64,000 nucleotides of DNA from Riemerella columbipharyngis. GTDB taxonomy: Bacteria; Bacteroidota; Bacteroidia; Flavobacteriales; Weeksellaceae. Positions 8,314-17,718 of this stretch are shown piece by piece. Below the pieces are notes generated by a model. The model had not been told where the DNA came from. It saw nothing but the letters and a program-made list of their open reading frames with translations, and did not search any database. Where the stretch lies: the NCBI RefSeq assembly GCF_900101995.1, contig NZ_FNAS01000005.1, forward strand, positions 1 to 64,000. The letters run 5' to 3'. Position 1 is the stretch's first letter. Each line of letters opens with the position of its first letter. The position numbers and the translations under genes were made by a program.

Positions 8314-8670
8314 TTATATTTCTTTTCTTCTATAATATTTAGCATTAACACCTACCACTAATAATCCTGCAAATACCAGCAAATAGAATGTGTACATATC
8401 GATATCGCCACTAGGGATACCTTCGTGGATACCTACTCCTTCTCCCGATTCAGGTAGCGTTCCTGGAATAATATCACCTGGAGTGGTATCTTCATCATCT
8501 CCTCCGTCTTTATTCTCGTTTTCCGCCATTCTAATGCCAGAATGATTATCAATAGAAAATTCGTGGAAAGCATTACCCTGGGCATTTAACCTTACAAACG
8601 AGCCTAGCAATAATAATATAACTAAAACTAAGCTTTTACTTAACAATTGTTGTTTTATGTTTTTTTTCAT
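8314..8670 (-). CDS. Small exported protein with C-terminal anchor/sorting-like signal
   Basis: A 118-residue protein in three parts. There is a long signal peptide (1-30, ending LNAQ), then an acidic, Gly/Pro-rich low-complexity centre (DGGDDEDTTPGD at about 56-67), then a C-terminal signal made of SGDIDMY, a hydrophobic stretch TFYLLVFAGLLVVGV and a basic tail KYYRRKEI. This short motif-transmembrane-basic tail layout resembles the CTERM class of sorting signals described in Flavobacteriia (such as PID-CTERM). I assign no function. It sits 19 bases after the T9SS cargo gene and is probably co-transcribed with it. Confidence 0.75.
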   Translation of the reverse strand: MKKNIKQQLLSKSLVLVILLLLGSFVRLNAQGNAFHEFSIDNHSGIRMAENENKDGGDDEDTTPGDIIPGTLPESGEGVGIHEGIPSGDIDMYTFYLLVFAGLLVVGVNAKYYRRKEI

Positions 8671-8689
8671 TTTGCTTAAAATTTATTGA

Positions 8690-10627
8690 TTATTTAATGA
8701 TTTTTTGAGAGAATTTTTCTCCATTTTCTGAAACAGCCGTAACAACATAAACATTATTCAAAACAGGGATACTAAATATAAAATCAGAAGAAGTTGCTAC
8801 ATTCTTAGCCTCTTTCACTATTTTACCACTCAAATCATAAATCTGAACATTTGCTTTATTCCAATTTTTACTAAATATTAAGCGATAAGATTCAAGACCT
8901 TTATCATAAACTACTTTACATTGGTCATTTTTAGCAAACTCTTCTGTAGCCAATGTTCCAATGTTCGGTTGACCGTAGTAGACATTAAAAAATTTCTCCC
9001 CCACTGGTAATTCTGCACCATTATTTATTTTTACTAAATCACTATCCGAACCTTTCGTTTCTCTAATATAGAAGCTTTCTCCGTTAGGAAGCTGGCCAGC
9101 ACCATCCTCTAAAAATTGAGAATTGTATTTGATTTCAAACTTAAAGTATTTTACATCGTCTTTTACCCCTAATAGAACTCTTTTTCCTTTAAAATCTTTC
9201 TCGTTAGCTTCATTAATATAAAGCCATCCGTATTTTTCATATGCATTTTTATCCCATCCACCTTTTCTTTTTTCTTCATAAAATCCAATTGCATTTTGGG
9301 TAGAAGCTTGAGCTTGTGCAGTAGCTACATCTCCGTTAGGCATACCTGTTATCGCATTTTCATAAACTGCATAATATGCTCTACCTATTTCTTTCTTTTG
9401 CTCATCTAATGCAATAACAGCCAACTGCTTAACAACTTCCGATGGGGTAGAAAGCTGTTTAAATCTAGTTTCAGACACTCTCGCTCTTCTGCCCGAAGAA
9501 GATGGACCGCTTGCAGCAGAATATTGATTATTCTGCGGGGTATAAGAAAACACTCTTAATGTACTCAAATCAAGAGTTCCTGTCTGCCCATCTTTCATTT
9601 TGATAAGAAAAGACTGCATAGGCTTAATTATAATAGCTTCATCTCCCACCGGAGCACCAGTACCTGTAAAAGTAATATACTTATATCCTCCATAGTGAAC
9701 CCCCTTAGTATCGTAAGTAAAGTCATTTAAAGAAATTCTTATCCCTCTTATTTTATCTCGTAAAGTTTGAGGAATCATACTCAAGTCCAAATTCACAAAG
9801 AAAGGGTTAGATATTTGATAAAGGTTTTTACCGTAATCACCACTCCAAACATTTCCATCTGTTGCTGCAAAGTGGTCTCTAACATAGGTGGAATACTTCT
9901 CCTTATAAATATTTCTATTAGACCCCCTATCACCAAAGTTTATACCAGCTCCTGCCCCACTCAAATTAACTGTAACATCACTCTTAGAAAATGGCACTCC
10001 TGAGATTTCATGCTCATTGGTAAAAGTCACATTACCATTTTGATTAGCCAAAGAATAATAAGCATATCTATACCCAGTTCCAACATCGTTGGTTGTTTTA
10101 GTTACATCCACATTATCAGCTCTGACAAGAGTATTATTAGTTACCGTAATATTATTTTTTTTCCATCTTTGATTATCGAACGGAACAGTTCTCCCAAATT
10201 CTGTAGTTAGCTCATTTATTAATTTACGTTCAAAAGGCAATGCGATATCTTGGAAAGCACCCTCCCTATCTACTTTAAATTTTTTGGTTATCTTTCCTAC
10301 CACATTGGCTTGTGTTTCCTCTTCTATCCAAAGTTGCCCATATCTCTCTCCTCCTTTATTAGTAGCAGGATTGTAATATAATATAAAGTTTTTGGATTCG
10401 TTAGTAGTATTTAAGCTATTATCAAAAGGACCAACAACTTTAAAATTTCCATAATTATCTACCTTCCCAAGGGATTTAAACGCTTTTCCAGAGTTTCTAT
10501 TTTCTGTATAAACAAGCGAACCTTCTGTTGTAGTCACAACTGCTCCATTACCAACAAAAAATGTAGACTGAGCAAAAATAGCGGTAGAACCTAAAATTGT
10601 TATCACTAAGATTAAACTTTTTTTCAT
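8690..10627 (-). CDS. Type IX secretion cargo protein with C-terminal sorting domain
   Basis: A 645-residue secreted protein. The N-terminal signal peptide ends in TAIFAQ (residues 15-20); the body is beta-rich with no enzyme motif I recognise; the last 70 residues are a type A T9SS sorting domain (VQIYDLSGKIVKEA, then ...NNVYVVTAVSENGEKFSQKIIK split over strands). It should cross the outer membrane through the T9SS whose core genes gldKLMN lie 25 kb away. I start at the ATG at 10627; an upstream TTG at 10648 would add seven Lys/Asn-rich residues before the signal peptide. A clear promoter lies upstream. Confidence 0.85.
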   Translation of the reverse strand: MKKSLILVITILGSTAIFAQSTFFVGNGAVVTTTEGSLVYTENRNSGKAFKSLGKVDNYGNFKVVGPFDNSLNTTNESKNFILYYNPATNKGGERYGQLWIEEETQANVVGKITKKFKVDREGAFQDIALPFERKLINELTTEFGRTVPFDNQRWKKNNITVTNNTLVRADNVDVTKTTNDVGTGYRYAYYSLANQNGNVTFTNEHEISGVPFSKSDVTVNLSGAGAGINFGDRGSNRNIYKEKYSTYVRDHFAATDGNVWSGDYGKNLYQISNPFFVNLDLSMIPQTLRDKIRGIRISLNDFTYDTKGVHYGGYKYITFTGTGAPVGDEAIIIKPMQSFLIKMKDGQTGTLDLSTLRVFSYTPQNNQYSAASGPSSSGRRARVSETRFKQLSTPSEVVKQLAVIALDEQKKEIGRAYYAVYENAITGMPNGDVATAQAQASTQNAIGFYEEKRKGGWDKNAYEKYGWLYINEANEKDFKGKRVLLGVKDDVKYFKFEIKYNSQFLEDGAGQLPNGESFYIRETKGSDSDLVKINNGAELPVGEKFFNVYYGQPNIGTLATEEFAKNDQCKVVYDKGLESYRLIFSKNWNKANVQIYDLSGKIVKEAKNVATSSDFIFSIPVLNNVYVVTAVSENGEKFSQKIIK

Positions 10628-10661
10628 ACTATTATTTTTTTTTAACAAAAATTCAAGAGCG

Positions 10662-10693
10662 CAAAGTTAATTCTTTTTTTTATAAAAACCAAA
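10662..10693 (-). promoter_or_regulatory. Promoter of the T9SS cargo gene
   Basis: TTTG (10693-10690), a 20-base spacer and TAACTTTG (10669-10662) on the minus strand make a near-complete Bacteroidota promoter (TTTG-N19/20-TAnnTTTG), 34 bases upstream of the ATG at 10627. Confidence 0.7.
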
Positions 10694-10846
10694 TATTTAA
10701 TTTGTTTTTTATAATTAAACTTTCACCTATCCAACTACAAACGAATAAAAAAGAGCCTCCAGTATTATGAAGTTCCTCCCTCGTTTATCAATTAATTTTA
10801 TAAATTAAATTCTAATAAACATATTAACTTAATCTTACCAATAAAA

Positions 10847-11917
10847 TTAAACTTGTTCCAATAAATCTTCGTATTTTTTTAAGATAATATCTTTTGAAAA
10901 ACGAGAACGGATAGAATTTTTTATTACCACTTTATCATATTTTTGGGATAATAGTTCCATAATTTTCGCTGCAAATTGTTCGTGAGCTTCAATATTTGTC
11001 ACTTCGCCGTTTATCCCTTGCTGCACAATCTCGTTAATCCCCCCGGGACAATTGTTTGCCAACGCATAAACACCGCAAGCTCCTGCCTCTAAAAGCACAT
11101 TAGGAAAACCTTCGTAGCGAGAAGAAAGTACAAATAAATCTGCATATTTCAAAAATTCATAAGGGTTGGATTGTTTCCCATGAAAAATTACATTATCCAG
11201 CGCCCAATCTTTTTTCATCTGATGCAAAAGCTCTTTATCTCGTCCATCACCCAATATATGTAAGACAACATCTTTATTTTTAAGATAAGAAAAAACTTTT
11301 AGTAAATTGTCAAACCCTTTCCTTGACGACAAATTACCTATCGCTACGACATTTTTTTTATCAGAGGAAAAAGATTTCGGATAGACAGAATTAGATAATT
11401 TACTTTCGATAAAATCAAAATCAACAGGATTATTGATCTTAGATATTTTAGTTTCTTTTATCCTAAAATTTTTTATTAAGTCTACCCTCATATCGTCACT
11501 TTGTGCAATGATTTTGTGGTAATTGTTATAAAACTTATAAAAGAATTTTATCTCTTTCCGAGTAACATGCTTTGAAACGACATTGGTTTCTCTAGAAATA
11601 AATTTAGTTTTTTTTAATAATGGAATAAATGGAGATAGAAATGCTGAAATTTCTCCCCAGCCAGAAAAAATCAAATCCGGTTTATCTTTAAGTATTATAG
11701 GTAAAATTTTAAATATAGAAAATCTTATTCTTTCTATATTAAGCTCTATAATATTTACATTATCTAACCCCTCTGTAGGAAAATCTATATTTTTAAAAAG
11801 TATTAATGTAAAGTCAAAAAAATCACTATTAAGATTTCTTAGAAGAGTATAAATGATTCTTTCAGCTCCCCCAAATGTCAGACCAGGTAAGATAAAATAT
11901 ATTTTTTTCTTTTTCAT
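10847..11917 (-). CDS. Family 4 glycosyltransferase
   Basis: A 356-residue GT-B enzyme: PGLTFGGAERIIYTLL near the N-terminus (acceptor domain), NLSSRKGFDNLL and HILGDGRDKELL in the donor domain, then SSRYEGFPNVLLEAGACG with the EX7E-type Glu pair that contacts the nucleotide sugar. It should extend a cell-surface glycan in the cytoplasm. It is the last gene of a three-gene overlapping or tightly packed operon, 5 bases after the formyltransferase, and is very AT-rich compared with recQ next door. The sugar is unknown. Confidence 0.88.
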   Translation of the reverse strand: MKKKKIYFILPGLTFGGAERIIYTLLRNLNSDFFDFTLILFKNIDFPTEGLDNVNIIELNIERIRFSIFKILPIILKDKPDLIFSGWGEISAFLSPFIPLLKKTKFISRETNVVSKHVTRKEIKFFYKFYNNYHKIIAQSDDMRVDLIKNFRIKETKISKINNPVDFDFIESKLSNSVYPKSFSSDKKNVVAIGNLSSRKGFDNLLKVFSYLKNKDVVLHILGDGRDKELLHQMKKDWALDNVIFHGKQSNPYEFLKYADLFVLSSRYEGFPNVLLEAGACGVYALANNCPGGINEIVQQGINGEVTNIEAHEQFAAKIMELLSQKYDKVVIKNSIRSRFSKDIILKKYEDLLEQV

Positions 11918-11922
11918 AAAAT

Positions 11923-12696
11923 TTATTTTACCCCTCGATAGATTCTATAATAAAAATATTCCCATATAGTAGGATGATACCAAATTTTACTTTCACCTTT
12001 AGGCTGAAAATATTTCAAATCACCACTAAAAACATCTTCAATAGTATGAATTAAAAGTTCAGCCCCTTTTTTTGTTTGATATAGCGGATAAGTTGTAAAA
12101 TTATCTTTATCATCAGGATAAATTAACCCTTGATAAATAATTCCTCCTGTATCAACACCTTTATCTACAAGATGAACTGTTACCCCACAATGTTCGTTAT
12201 CTTGGTTAACCAAAGCCCAATAAGCTCCATGTATTCCTCTGTATAAAGGTGTAATTCCCTCATGCGTATTGATAAATATAGATTTTAAATTACTCAAAAT
12301 TTTATTTGAGATAATTCTACAACCGTTTACAATTACAATATCGGGGTTTTCTTTTTTTAAAAATTCTAAACATGCTTTAGAATTTATAGAGTCTACTTTG
12401 AAAATACATTTTTCGTCTATAGGTGTCAAATCTATACGCAAATCTTCTATTACCTTGTTATACTGTTTTTTAGATAATCTCCTAAGTACAGGTAAAACCA
12501 TCAGACCAAATAAGATTTGACCAAAGACAGAGAAAAAACCTAATCTTTTCATTCGTTTTATCATAATTTTTTTCATAGGAATAGGTTCTTCTTGTACTAC
12601 CTTGTATATATAAAAATGTTTTTTTAGTTCATTATACATTATCGTAGAAGACTTTGCTTTACCTACAAGCATTATAATTTTTTTATTTGAGTCCAT
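11923..12696 (-). CDS. Formyltransferase, probably acting on an amino sugar or glycan precursor
   Basis: A 257-residue formyl_trans_N domain protein. The catalytic Asn-His-Asp set is visible: IVNGCRII (Asn), INTHEGITPLYRG (His) and GVDTGGIIYQG (Asp). These enzymes use N10-formyltetrahydrofolate. It lacks the C-terminal tRNA-binding domain of Fmt and is shorter, so initiator-tRNA formylation is unlikely. Lying between a polysaccharide deacetylase and a glycosyltransferase, it may N-formylate an amino sugar, as O-antigen formyltransferases do; this is inference. Its first 14 bases overlap the deacetylase gene. Confidence 0.83.
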   Translation of the reverse strand: MDSNKKIIMLVGKAKSSTIMYNELKKHFYIYKVVQEEPIPMKKIMIKRMKRLGFFSVFGQILFGLMVLPVLRRLSKKQYNKVIEDLRIDLTPIDEKCIFKVDSINSKACLEFLKKENPDIVIVNGCRIISNKILSNLKSIFINTHEGITPLYRGIHGAYWALVNQDNEHCGVTVHLVDKGVDTGGIIYQGLIYPDDKDNFTTYPLYQTKKGAELLIHTIEDVFSGDLKYFQPKGESKIWYHPTIWEYFYYRIYRGVK

Positions 12697-13669
12697 TAGC
12701 TATTTCTGATATTTCATACATATTCTTACTTTCAAAATTATATTTATGTTTTAATTCCAAATAATACTCAAATATGATTTCTAAATATTTAAAATTCTCA
12801 TCTTGATTAATCCCTATATCATGCGGATGAAACCATAAATGAAAAATTTTACCATTTTTTGCCGCATATTTCATTTGGTTTTTTATTCTATTTAACTTTA
12901 AAAAATCAAATATTTTGTTTTTTTTATTGTAGGGTCTAAGCCATCTACTTGCCCTTATTTGGAATATATCCCCTCGTTTTACTTCTTCAATATTTTGACA
13001 ATGATGGCTTCCTATCTTAATAAAATAATCCACATATCTGAATGCTCTTTTTACAATTCCTTCATCTTGCCCTCTAGCTGCCGAATGATACCAAATTTTT
13101 TCAGTTCCTCGATATATATATATATCATGTTTCTTTATTCCTTTTAAATAGTTTTCATTTACCTGATGTCTTGGAAAAATAATTGTCTTAATTTTAATTC
13201 CATTATCTTCCGATATTTTAATTGCAGATGTCAAATCAGAAAAAAAGGATCCTCTATCTTTCTTATTTTCCAAACAATAATAGTGAGAAAATGTATGAGT
13301 TCCTATCTCCTGTCCATTATATTCTATAACTTTTTGAACTAATTCATTCCCATAGACATATAAATCTTCTATATCAGCTAATCCTTTATAAAACTCGCCG
13401 TAAGGAGATAAATTCTCATCAATATATTTAGGTTTTATTTCAGGAATATATTTCTGAAAATCTTCTTTATCTTTAGATAACATAGCTCCCACGACAGCCC
13501 AAGTAGCGTGTAAATTATACTTTTCAAACATTTGTAATAGACGAGGTACTGCACTCCAAACCCCTTTGATATTTTGTCCATATTCATCAACACTTTTTTT
13601 GTCTCTAATCCCCCAATACAATTCAAAATCTAATGAAATCACAAAATATCCTTGTTTATTTCTATCCAT
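12683..13669 (-). CDS. Polysaccharide deacetylase family protein
   Basis: A 328-residue NodB-fold protein. YFVISLDFELYWG carries the metal/catalytic Asp, GQEIGTHTFSHYYC supplies the His-x3-His metal site, and FHLWFHPHDIG near the C-terminus supplies the catalytic His. No signal peptide, so it probably acts on a cytoplasmic or membrane-facing glycan precursor. First gene of the operon with the formyltransferase and GT4. A deacetylase that frees an amine, followed by a formyltransferase that could cap it, makes a sensible order, but the substrate is not known. Confidence 0.85.
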   Translation of the reverse strand: MDRNKQGYFVISLDFELYWGIRDKKSVDEYGQNIKGVWSAVPRLLQMFEKYNLHATWAVVGAMLSKDKEDFQKYIPEIKPKYIDENLSPYGEFYKGLADIEDLYVYGNELVQKVIEYNGQEIGTHTFSHYYCLENKKDRGSFFSDLTSAIKISEDNGIKIKTIIFPRHQVNENYLKGIKKHDIYIYRGTEKIWYHSAARGQDEGIVKRAFRYVDYFIKIGSHHCQNIEEVKRGDIFQIRASRWLRPYNKKNKIFDFLKLNRIKNQMKYAAKNGKIFHLWFHPHDIGINQDENFKYLEIIFEYYLELKHKYNFESKNMYEISEIANGLK

Positions 13670-13687
13670 TATAATATAATTATCTTT

Positions 13688-15889
13688 TTAATTTGCTACA
13701 TCACTAATGAACTTGATACGCAATATACGCACTTCCTCATCTGTAAGCTCTTCTCCAAACTCCGCCAAAAGCACTTTCATACTATCACTCTCCGAAGTAT
13801 TCATAAAATCCATAAAGTCCTCTACCATATCTTCATCTATATTTTCTTCTATATAATAGTCTATATTGATCTTGGTTCCTTGGTAAACAATACTTTCCAT
13901 TTCCGATAAAAGCTCGTCCATCGTGAGGTTTTTCGCTTTGGCAATATCCTCCAAATCAATTTTTTTATCTGTATTTTGGATAATAAACACCTTATGGCTG
14001 GATTTATTGGCTACTTTTTTCAGTACCATATCATCCGGGCGTTCTATATCGTTTTCTTCTACATAAGTTTTGATAAACTCTGCAAATTCTTTTCCGAATT
14101 TTCTGGCTTTACCTTCTCCCACTCCATATATTTTTGCTATTTCTTCTATCGTTATAGGGTACTGCACGGTCATATCTTCCAAACTTGGGTCCATAAATAC
14201 CGTATAAGGAGGAATACCCTGTTTCTGCGCCACTTTCTTCCTAAGTTCTTTCAGCTGCTTGAAAAGGTTTTGGTCGAGACCTCCACCACTTTGCACCTGT
14301 AGTTCCGAATCAGCTTTTGCTTGTGTTATATCATACTTTCTGTCTTCTGCAATCTTGAATGGCGATGGCGATTTTTCAGATAAAAATTTTACGCCTTTAT
14401 CCATCATTTTCAGTATTCCATAAGTTTCTATGTCTTTTTGTAAATAGCCTTGTACAGTAGCTTGTCTAATGATGGATTTCCAATAATTTTCTGTCTCCAA
14501 AGCTCCTTTTCCGAAAAACCCCGAACTTTCTAATTTATAAGATTTTACCGTCGGTGTCTCCTTTCCTACCAATACAGCAATTATATCTTTTGTTTTAAAT
14601 TTTTCTTCTAATTTTTTTATCAATTTTAGAACAATAGTTAAATCTTTAGTTGCATCTTTAAGTACCGGCGGGTTGGCTGAGTTGTCATCCATTTTGGCTC
14701 CTGCTCCATTTACAGGATCAAAAGACTCACCGAAATAGTACAATATATACTGCCTTCTACTCATAGAAGTCTCGGCATAGCCTATTACTTCATTGAGAAG
14801 CTGCATTCCTATTTCTCTCTCCGAAACAGATTTTTGTGCCAAGAACTTCTCGAGTTTTTCTATGTCTTTAGGGTCGTAGAATGCTAAACAATGCCCTTCC
14901 CCTCCATCTCTTCCTGCTCTTCCTGTTTCTTGATAATAGCTCTCCAGAGATTTTGGAAAATCATAATGAATCACAAAACGAACATCAGGCTTGTCAATTC
15001 CCATTCCAAAGGCTATAGTAGCCACAATGACATCACATTCCTCCATCAAGAATTTATCTTGATTGGCCACCCTTGTTTTTTGGTCTAAGCCAGCGTGATA
15101 AGGCAAAGCATTAATTCCATTAACCTGAAGAAGCTGCGCAAACTCCTCTACCTTTTTACGGCTAAGGCAATAGACAATCCCAGATTTACCTTTATTTTTA
15201 TGAATAAATTTTACAATCTCTTTATCCACATCTACCTTTGGACGCACTTCGTAGAAAAGGTTAGGACGATTGAAACTTTCCTTGAATACCACGGCATTAT
15301 TCATTCCTAAGGTTTTCTGGATATCATCTTGCACCTTTGGTGTAGCTGTAGCTGTAAGTGCAATAATAGGGACTTTGGCTATCTTATCGATGGTTTCTTT
15401 TAAGTTTCGGTACTCCGGACGGAAATCGTGTCCCCATTCCGAGATACAATGTGCTTCATCTATAGCCGCAAAAGATATTTTCACCTCTTTTAAGAAATCC
15501 ACATACTCTTCTTTAATGAGAGATTCCGGTGCCACATAGAGAAGTTTGGTCTTTCCTGCTTTTATATCATCAAAAACCTGTTTTGTCTGCGTTTTATTGA
15601 GGGAAGAATTCAGCACATGGGCAACACCTTCTTTTTCCGAAAGACCGTTTACGGCATCCACTTGGTTTTTCATCAATGCAATCAATGGAGAAACGACTAT
15701 AGCCGTACCTTCTGAAATAAGTGCCGGAAGCTGATAACAAAGAGATTTACCACCTCCAGTAGGCATCAATACAAAGACATCCTTACCCTCTAACAAAGTA
15801 CTAATAACCTCGTTCTGCTGTCCTTTAAATGATGAAAATCCGAAATACTGCTTCAGTGCCTGAGTTAATTTTTCTTTACTTGTACTCAT
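13688..15889 (-). CDS. recQ: ATP-dependent DNA helicase RecQ
   Basis: A 733-residue RecQ: Walker A MPTGGGKSLCYQLPAL, motif II DEAHCISEWGHDFRPEY, motif VI region HYDFPKSLESYYQETGRAGRDG, an RQC region, and an HRDC domain (QGIPPYTVFMDPSLEDM...) followed by a C-terminal extension. It unwinds recombination and repair intermediates. I start at ATG 15889: a TTG at 15922 would lie inside the TAACTTTG promoter box at 15920-15927. The zinc-binding Cys cluster typical of the RQC region is not evident (the linker contains few Cys), which is worth noting. Confidence 0.93.
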   Translation of the reverse strand: MSTSKEKLTQALKQYFGFSSFKGQQNEVISTLLEGKDVFVLMPTGGGKSLCYQLPALISEGTAIVVSPLIALMKNQVDAVNGLSEKEGVAHVLNSSLNKTQTKQVFDDIKAGKTKLLYVAPESLIKEEYVDFLKEVKISFAAIDEAHCISEWGHDFRPEYRNLKETIDKIAKVPIIALTATATPKVQDDIQKTLGMNNAVVFKESFNRPNLFYEVRPKVDVDKEIVKFIHKNKGKSGIVYCLSRKKVEEFAQLLQVNGINALPYHAGLDQKTRVANQDKFLMEECDVIVATIAFGMGIDKPDVRFVIHYDFPKSLESYYQETGRAGRDGGEGHCLAFYDPKDIEKLEKFLAQKSVSEREIGMQLLNEVIGYAETSMSRRQYILYYFGESFDPVNGAGAKMDDNSANPPVLKDATKDLTIVLKLIKKLEEKFKTKDIIAVLVGKETPTVKSYKLESSGFFGKGALETENYWKSIIRQATVQGYLQKDIETYGILKMMDKGVKFLSEKSPSPFKIAEDRKYDITQAKADSELQVQSGGGLDQNLFKQLKELRKKVAQKQGIPPYTVFMDPSLEDMTVQYPITIEEIAKIYGVGEGKARKFGKEFAEFIKTYVEENDIERPDDMVLKKVANKSSHKVFIIQNTDKKIDLEDIAKAKNLTMDELLSEMESIVYQGTKINIDYYIEENIDEDMVEDFMDFMNTSESDSMKVLLAEFGEELTDEEVRILRIKFISDVAN

Positions 15890-15919
15890 TTTTAGTGTTT
15901 TTCCATTTTTCTTTATTAC

Positions 15920-15927
15920 CAAAGTTA
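15920..15927 (-). promoter_or_regulatory. Candidate -7 box of recQ
   Basis: TAACTTTG on the minus strand, 30 bases upstream of the ATG at 15889. It decides against the upstream TTG start. From here to 16166 the spacer is AT-rich, with no gene or hairpin that I can see. Confidence 0.55.
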
Positions 15928-16166
15928 AGACTTTTTTTTTATCTAAAAAGAAATTTAAAATAAATTTTCAATAAACCTACCTAATTATCATAAGATTTTG
16001 CACTACAGCAAAAGAAAAAAAATCAATAATTCCCAGCTAAGGGGCTATTCAGAAACCATATAATGTTTGCTGAAAAACACTATTTCTCATCTGGTTTTGT
16101 CTATATTAAAATCTTAACCAATAAAAATTAAATAAAAATACTGTAATACTAAATTCAATTTTTAAT

Positions 16167-16174
16167 TAATTTTG
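16167..16174 (+). promoter_or_regulatory. Candidate -7 box of the FAD oxidoreductase
   Basis: TAATTTTG on the plus strand, 27 bases upstream of the ATG at 16202. A TTG at 16172 lies within this box and is therefore not a likely start. Confidence 0.55.
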
Positions 16175-16201
16175 CATCATATAACTATAACTTTACTAAA
16201 A

Positions 16202-17539
16202 ATGAAGAAAGTAAACACACAAAACTTAATCATAGGTTTTGGGAAAGCCGGCAAAACCCTTGCTGCAGACCTCGCAAAAAACGGACAAAAAGTAATTTTA
16301 GCAGAAGCTGATGATAAAATGTACGGAGGTACCTGCATCAATATTGGATGTATTCCCTCTAAAAAACTTTTAACCGAAGCGGAAAAATTACCTAAAAACG
16401 ATCATAATAATTGTGCTTTCAGGGAAATTATGGAAAGAAAAAACCAGCTGATATCCGCTCTTAGAAAAGCAAATTATGATAAACTCGATACTATTGAGAA
16501 TGTAAAAATCATAAATGCAAAAGCTAAATTTTTAGCACCTAAAACCGTTTTGTTATCCGGAAAAGATGAAGATATCGAAGTTTTTGCTGAAAGAATTTTC
16601 ATCAACACAGGTGCGTCTCCCGCAAAGCTAAATATACCGGGAAGCCAGGGCAGCCGCATATACGACAGCACCGGATTTCTTAATCTCGATTTCCTTCCAA
16701 AGAGAATCGTCATTGTAGGCGGCGGATATATTTCACTTGAATTTGCAACGATATACAATGCTTTAGGCTCTGAAGTGATAATCTTGGAGGCTGGTGAAGT
16801 TTTCTTGGCAAGAGAAGATAGAGATATCGCCGAAGAAATCTACAAAACGCTTACAAATAGAGGAATAAAAATTCTACTAAATGTACAGACAAATGAATTC
16901 AAAGAAACGGAAAAAGAAACCACGGTATTCACCTCAAAGGGAAATTTTAGTACAGATGCAGTCTTAGTTGCCATAGGACGCCGCCCCAATACTTATGACT
17001 TAGACCTCAGCAAAGCAGGCATAAATACAGACCAAAGAGGTTTTATTATAGTAGATGACAAACTAAAGGCTTCTGATAACATCTGGGCTATGGGTGATGT
17101 AGCGGGTAGTCCGCAGTTTACTTATATTTCTTTGGACGACTACAGAATTGTCCGCGATCAAATTTTGGGGGACGGGAAACGCTGTCGTTCCGACAGAAAA
17201 AACATTGCCACAAGCGTATTTACATTCCCCCCGCTTTCCCAAGTTGGAATGACCGAAACCCAAGCCGAAAAATCAGGTAAAGAGTTTATTGTCAAAAGAA
17301 TGCCTGCCACTTCTATCCCAAAAGCTAAAATTTTGGGACAAACAGAAGGAATTCTAAAAGCAATAATAGACAAATCTAACGGACAAATATTAGGGGCTAC
17401 TCTATTCTGTGCAGAGTCTCACGAAATCATAAACCTCATAAAAATGGCAATGGACAACGGCATCCCTGCAGATTATATTAAAAATCAAATATTTACACAC
17501 CCTACCATATCAGAAGCACTAAATGATTTGTTTTCTTGA
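16202..17539 (+). CDS. FAD-dependent pyridine nucleotide-disulfide oxidoreductase
   Basis: A 445-residue class I flavoprotein disulfide reductase. The FAD site is LIIGFGKAGKTLA (9-21), the redox pair Cys45/Cys50 lies in GGTCINIGCIPSKKLL, the NAD(P)H site is IVIVGGGYISLEFA, the second FAD site is IWAMGDVAGSPQFTYIS, and FTHPTISEAL at the C-terminus supplies the catalytic His. It is shorter than and diverged from dihydrolipoamide dehydrogenase and resembles the mercuric reductase/RclA-like group; no mer-type N-terminal domain or metal resistance genes are near. Substrate unknown. Monocistronic, with its own terminator. Confidence 0.88.
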   Translation: MKKVNTQNLIIGFGKAGKTLAADLAKNGQKVILAEADDKMYGGTCINIGCIPSKKLLTEAEKLPKNDHNNCAFREIMERKNQLISALRKANYDKLDTIENVKIINAKAKFLAPKTVLLSGKDEDIEVFAERIFINTGASPAKLNIPGSQGSRIYDSTGFLNLDFLPKRIVIVGGGYISLEFATIYNALGSEVIILEAGEVFLAREDRDIAEEIYKTLTNRGIKILLNVQTNEFKETEKETTVFTSKGNFSTDAVLVAIGRRPNTYDLDLSKAGINTDQRGFIIVDDKLKASDNIWAMGDVAGSPQFTYISLDDYRIVRDQILGDGKRCRSDRKNIATSVFTFPPLSQVGMTETQAEKSGKEFIVKRMPATSIPKAKILGQTEGILKAIIDKSNGQILGATLFCAESHEIINLIKMAMDNGIPADYIKNQIFTHPTISEALNDLFS

Positions 17540-17609
17540 TTCTAAAATGAAAAAAAAACAATAATTGCTTTGCATAAAAATCTGCTTATTCATTAAAATT
17601 CAAAAATAC

Positions 17610-17656
17610 AAATACCCACAAAATCAAATCAACCTCTTTGTTTTGTGGGTATTTTT
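17610..17656 (+). terminator. Terminator after the FAD oxidoreductase
   Basis: A perfect 14-bp stem (AAATACCCACAAAA at 17610-17623 with its complement at 17641-17654) with a 17-base loop and a T-rich tail. Confidence 0.85.
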
Positions 17657-17718
17657 ACAATATCAATTCTTTTAATTCAGAATTAATATTGTATTTTTAC
17701 GACCTAATATAGCCGGTA

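Noticed and set aside
10628-10648. TTG start for the T9SS cargo gene
   Set aside because: It adds seven Lys/Asn-rich residues before a normal signal peptide; the ATG at 10627 fits better.
15890-15922. Upstream TTG start for recQ
   Set aside because: It would place the start inside the TAACTTTG promoter box.
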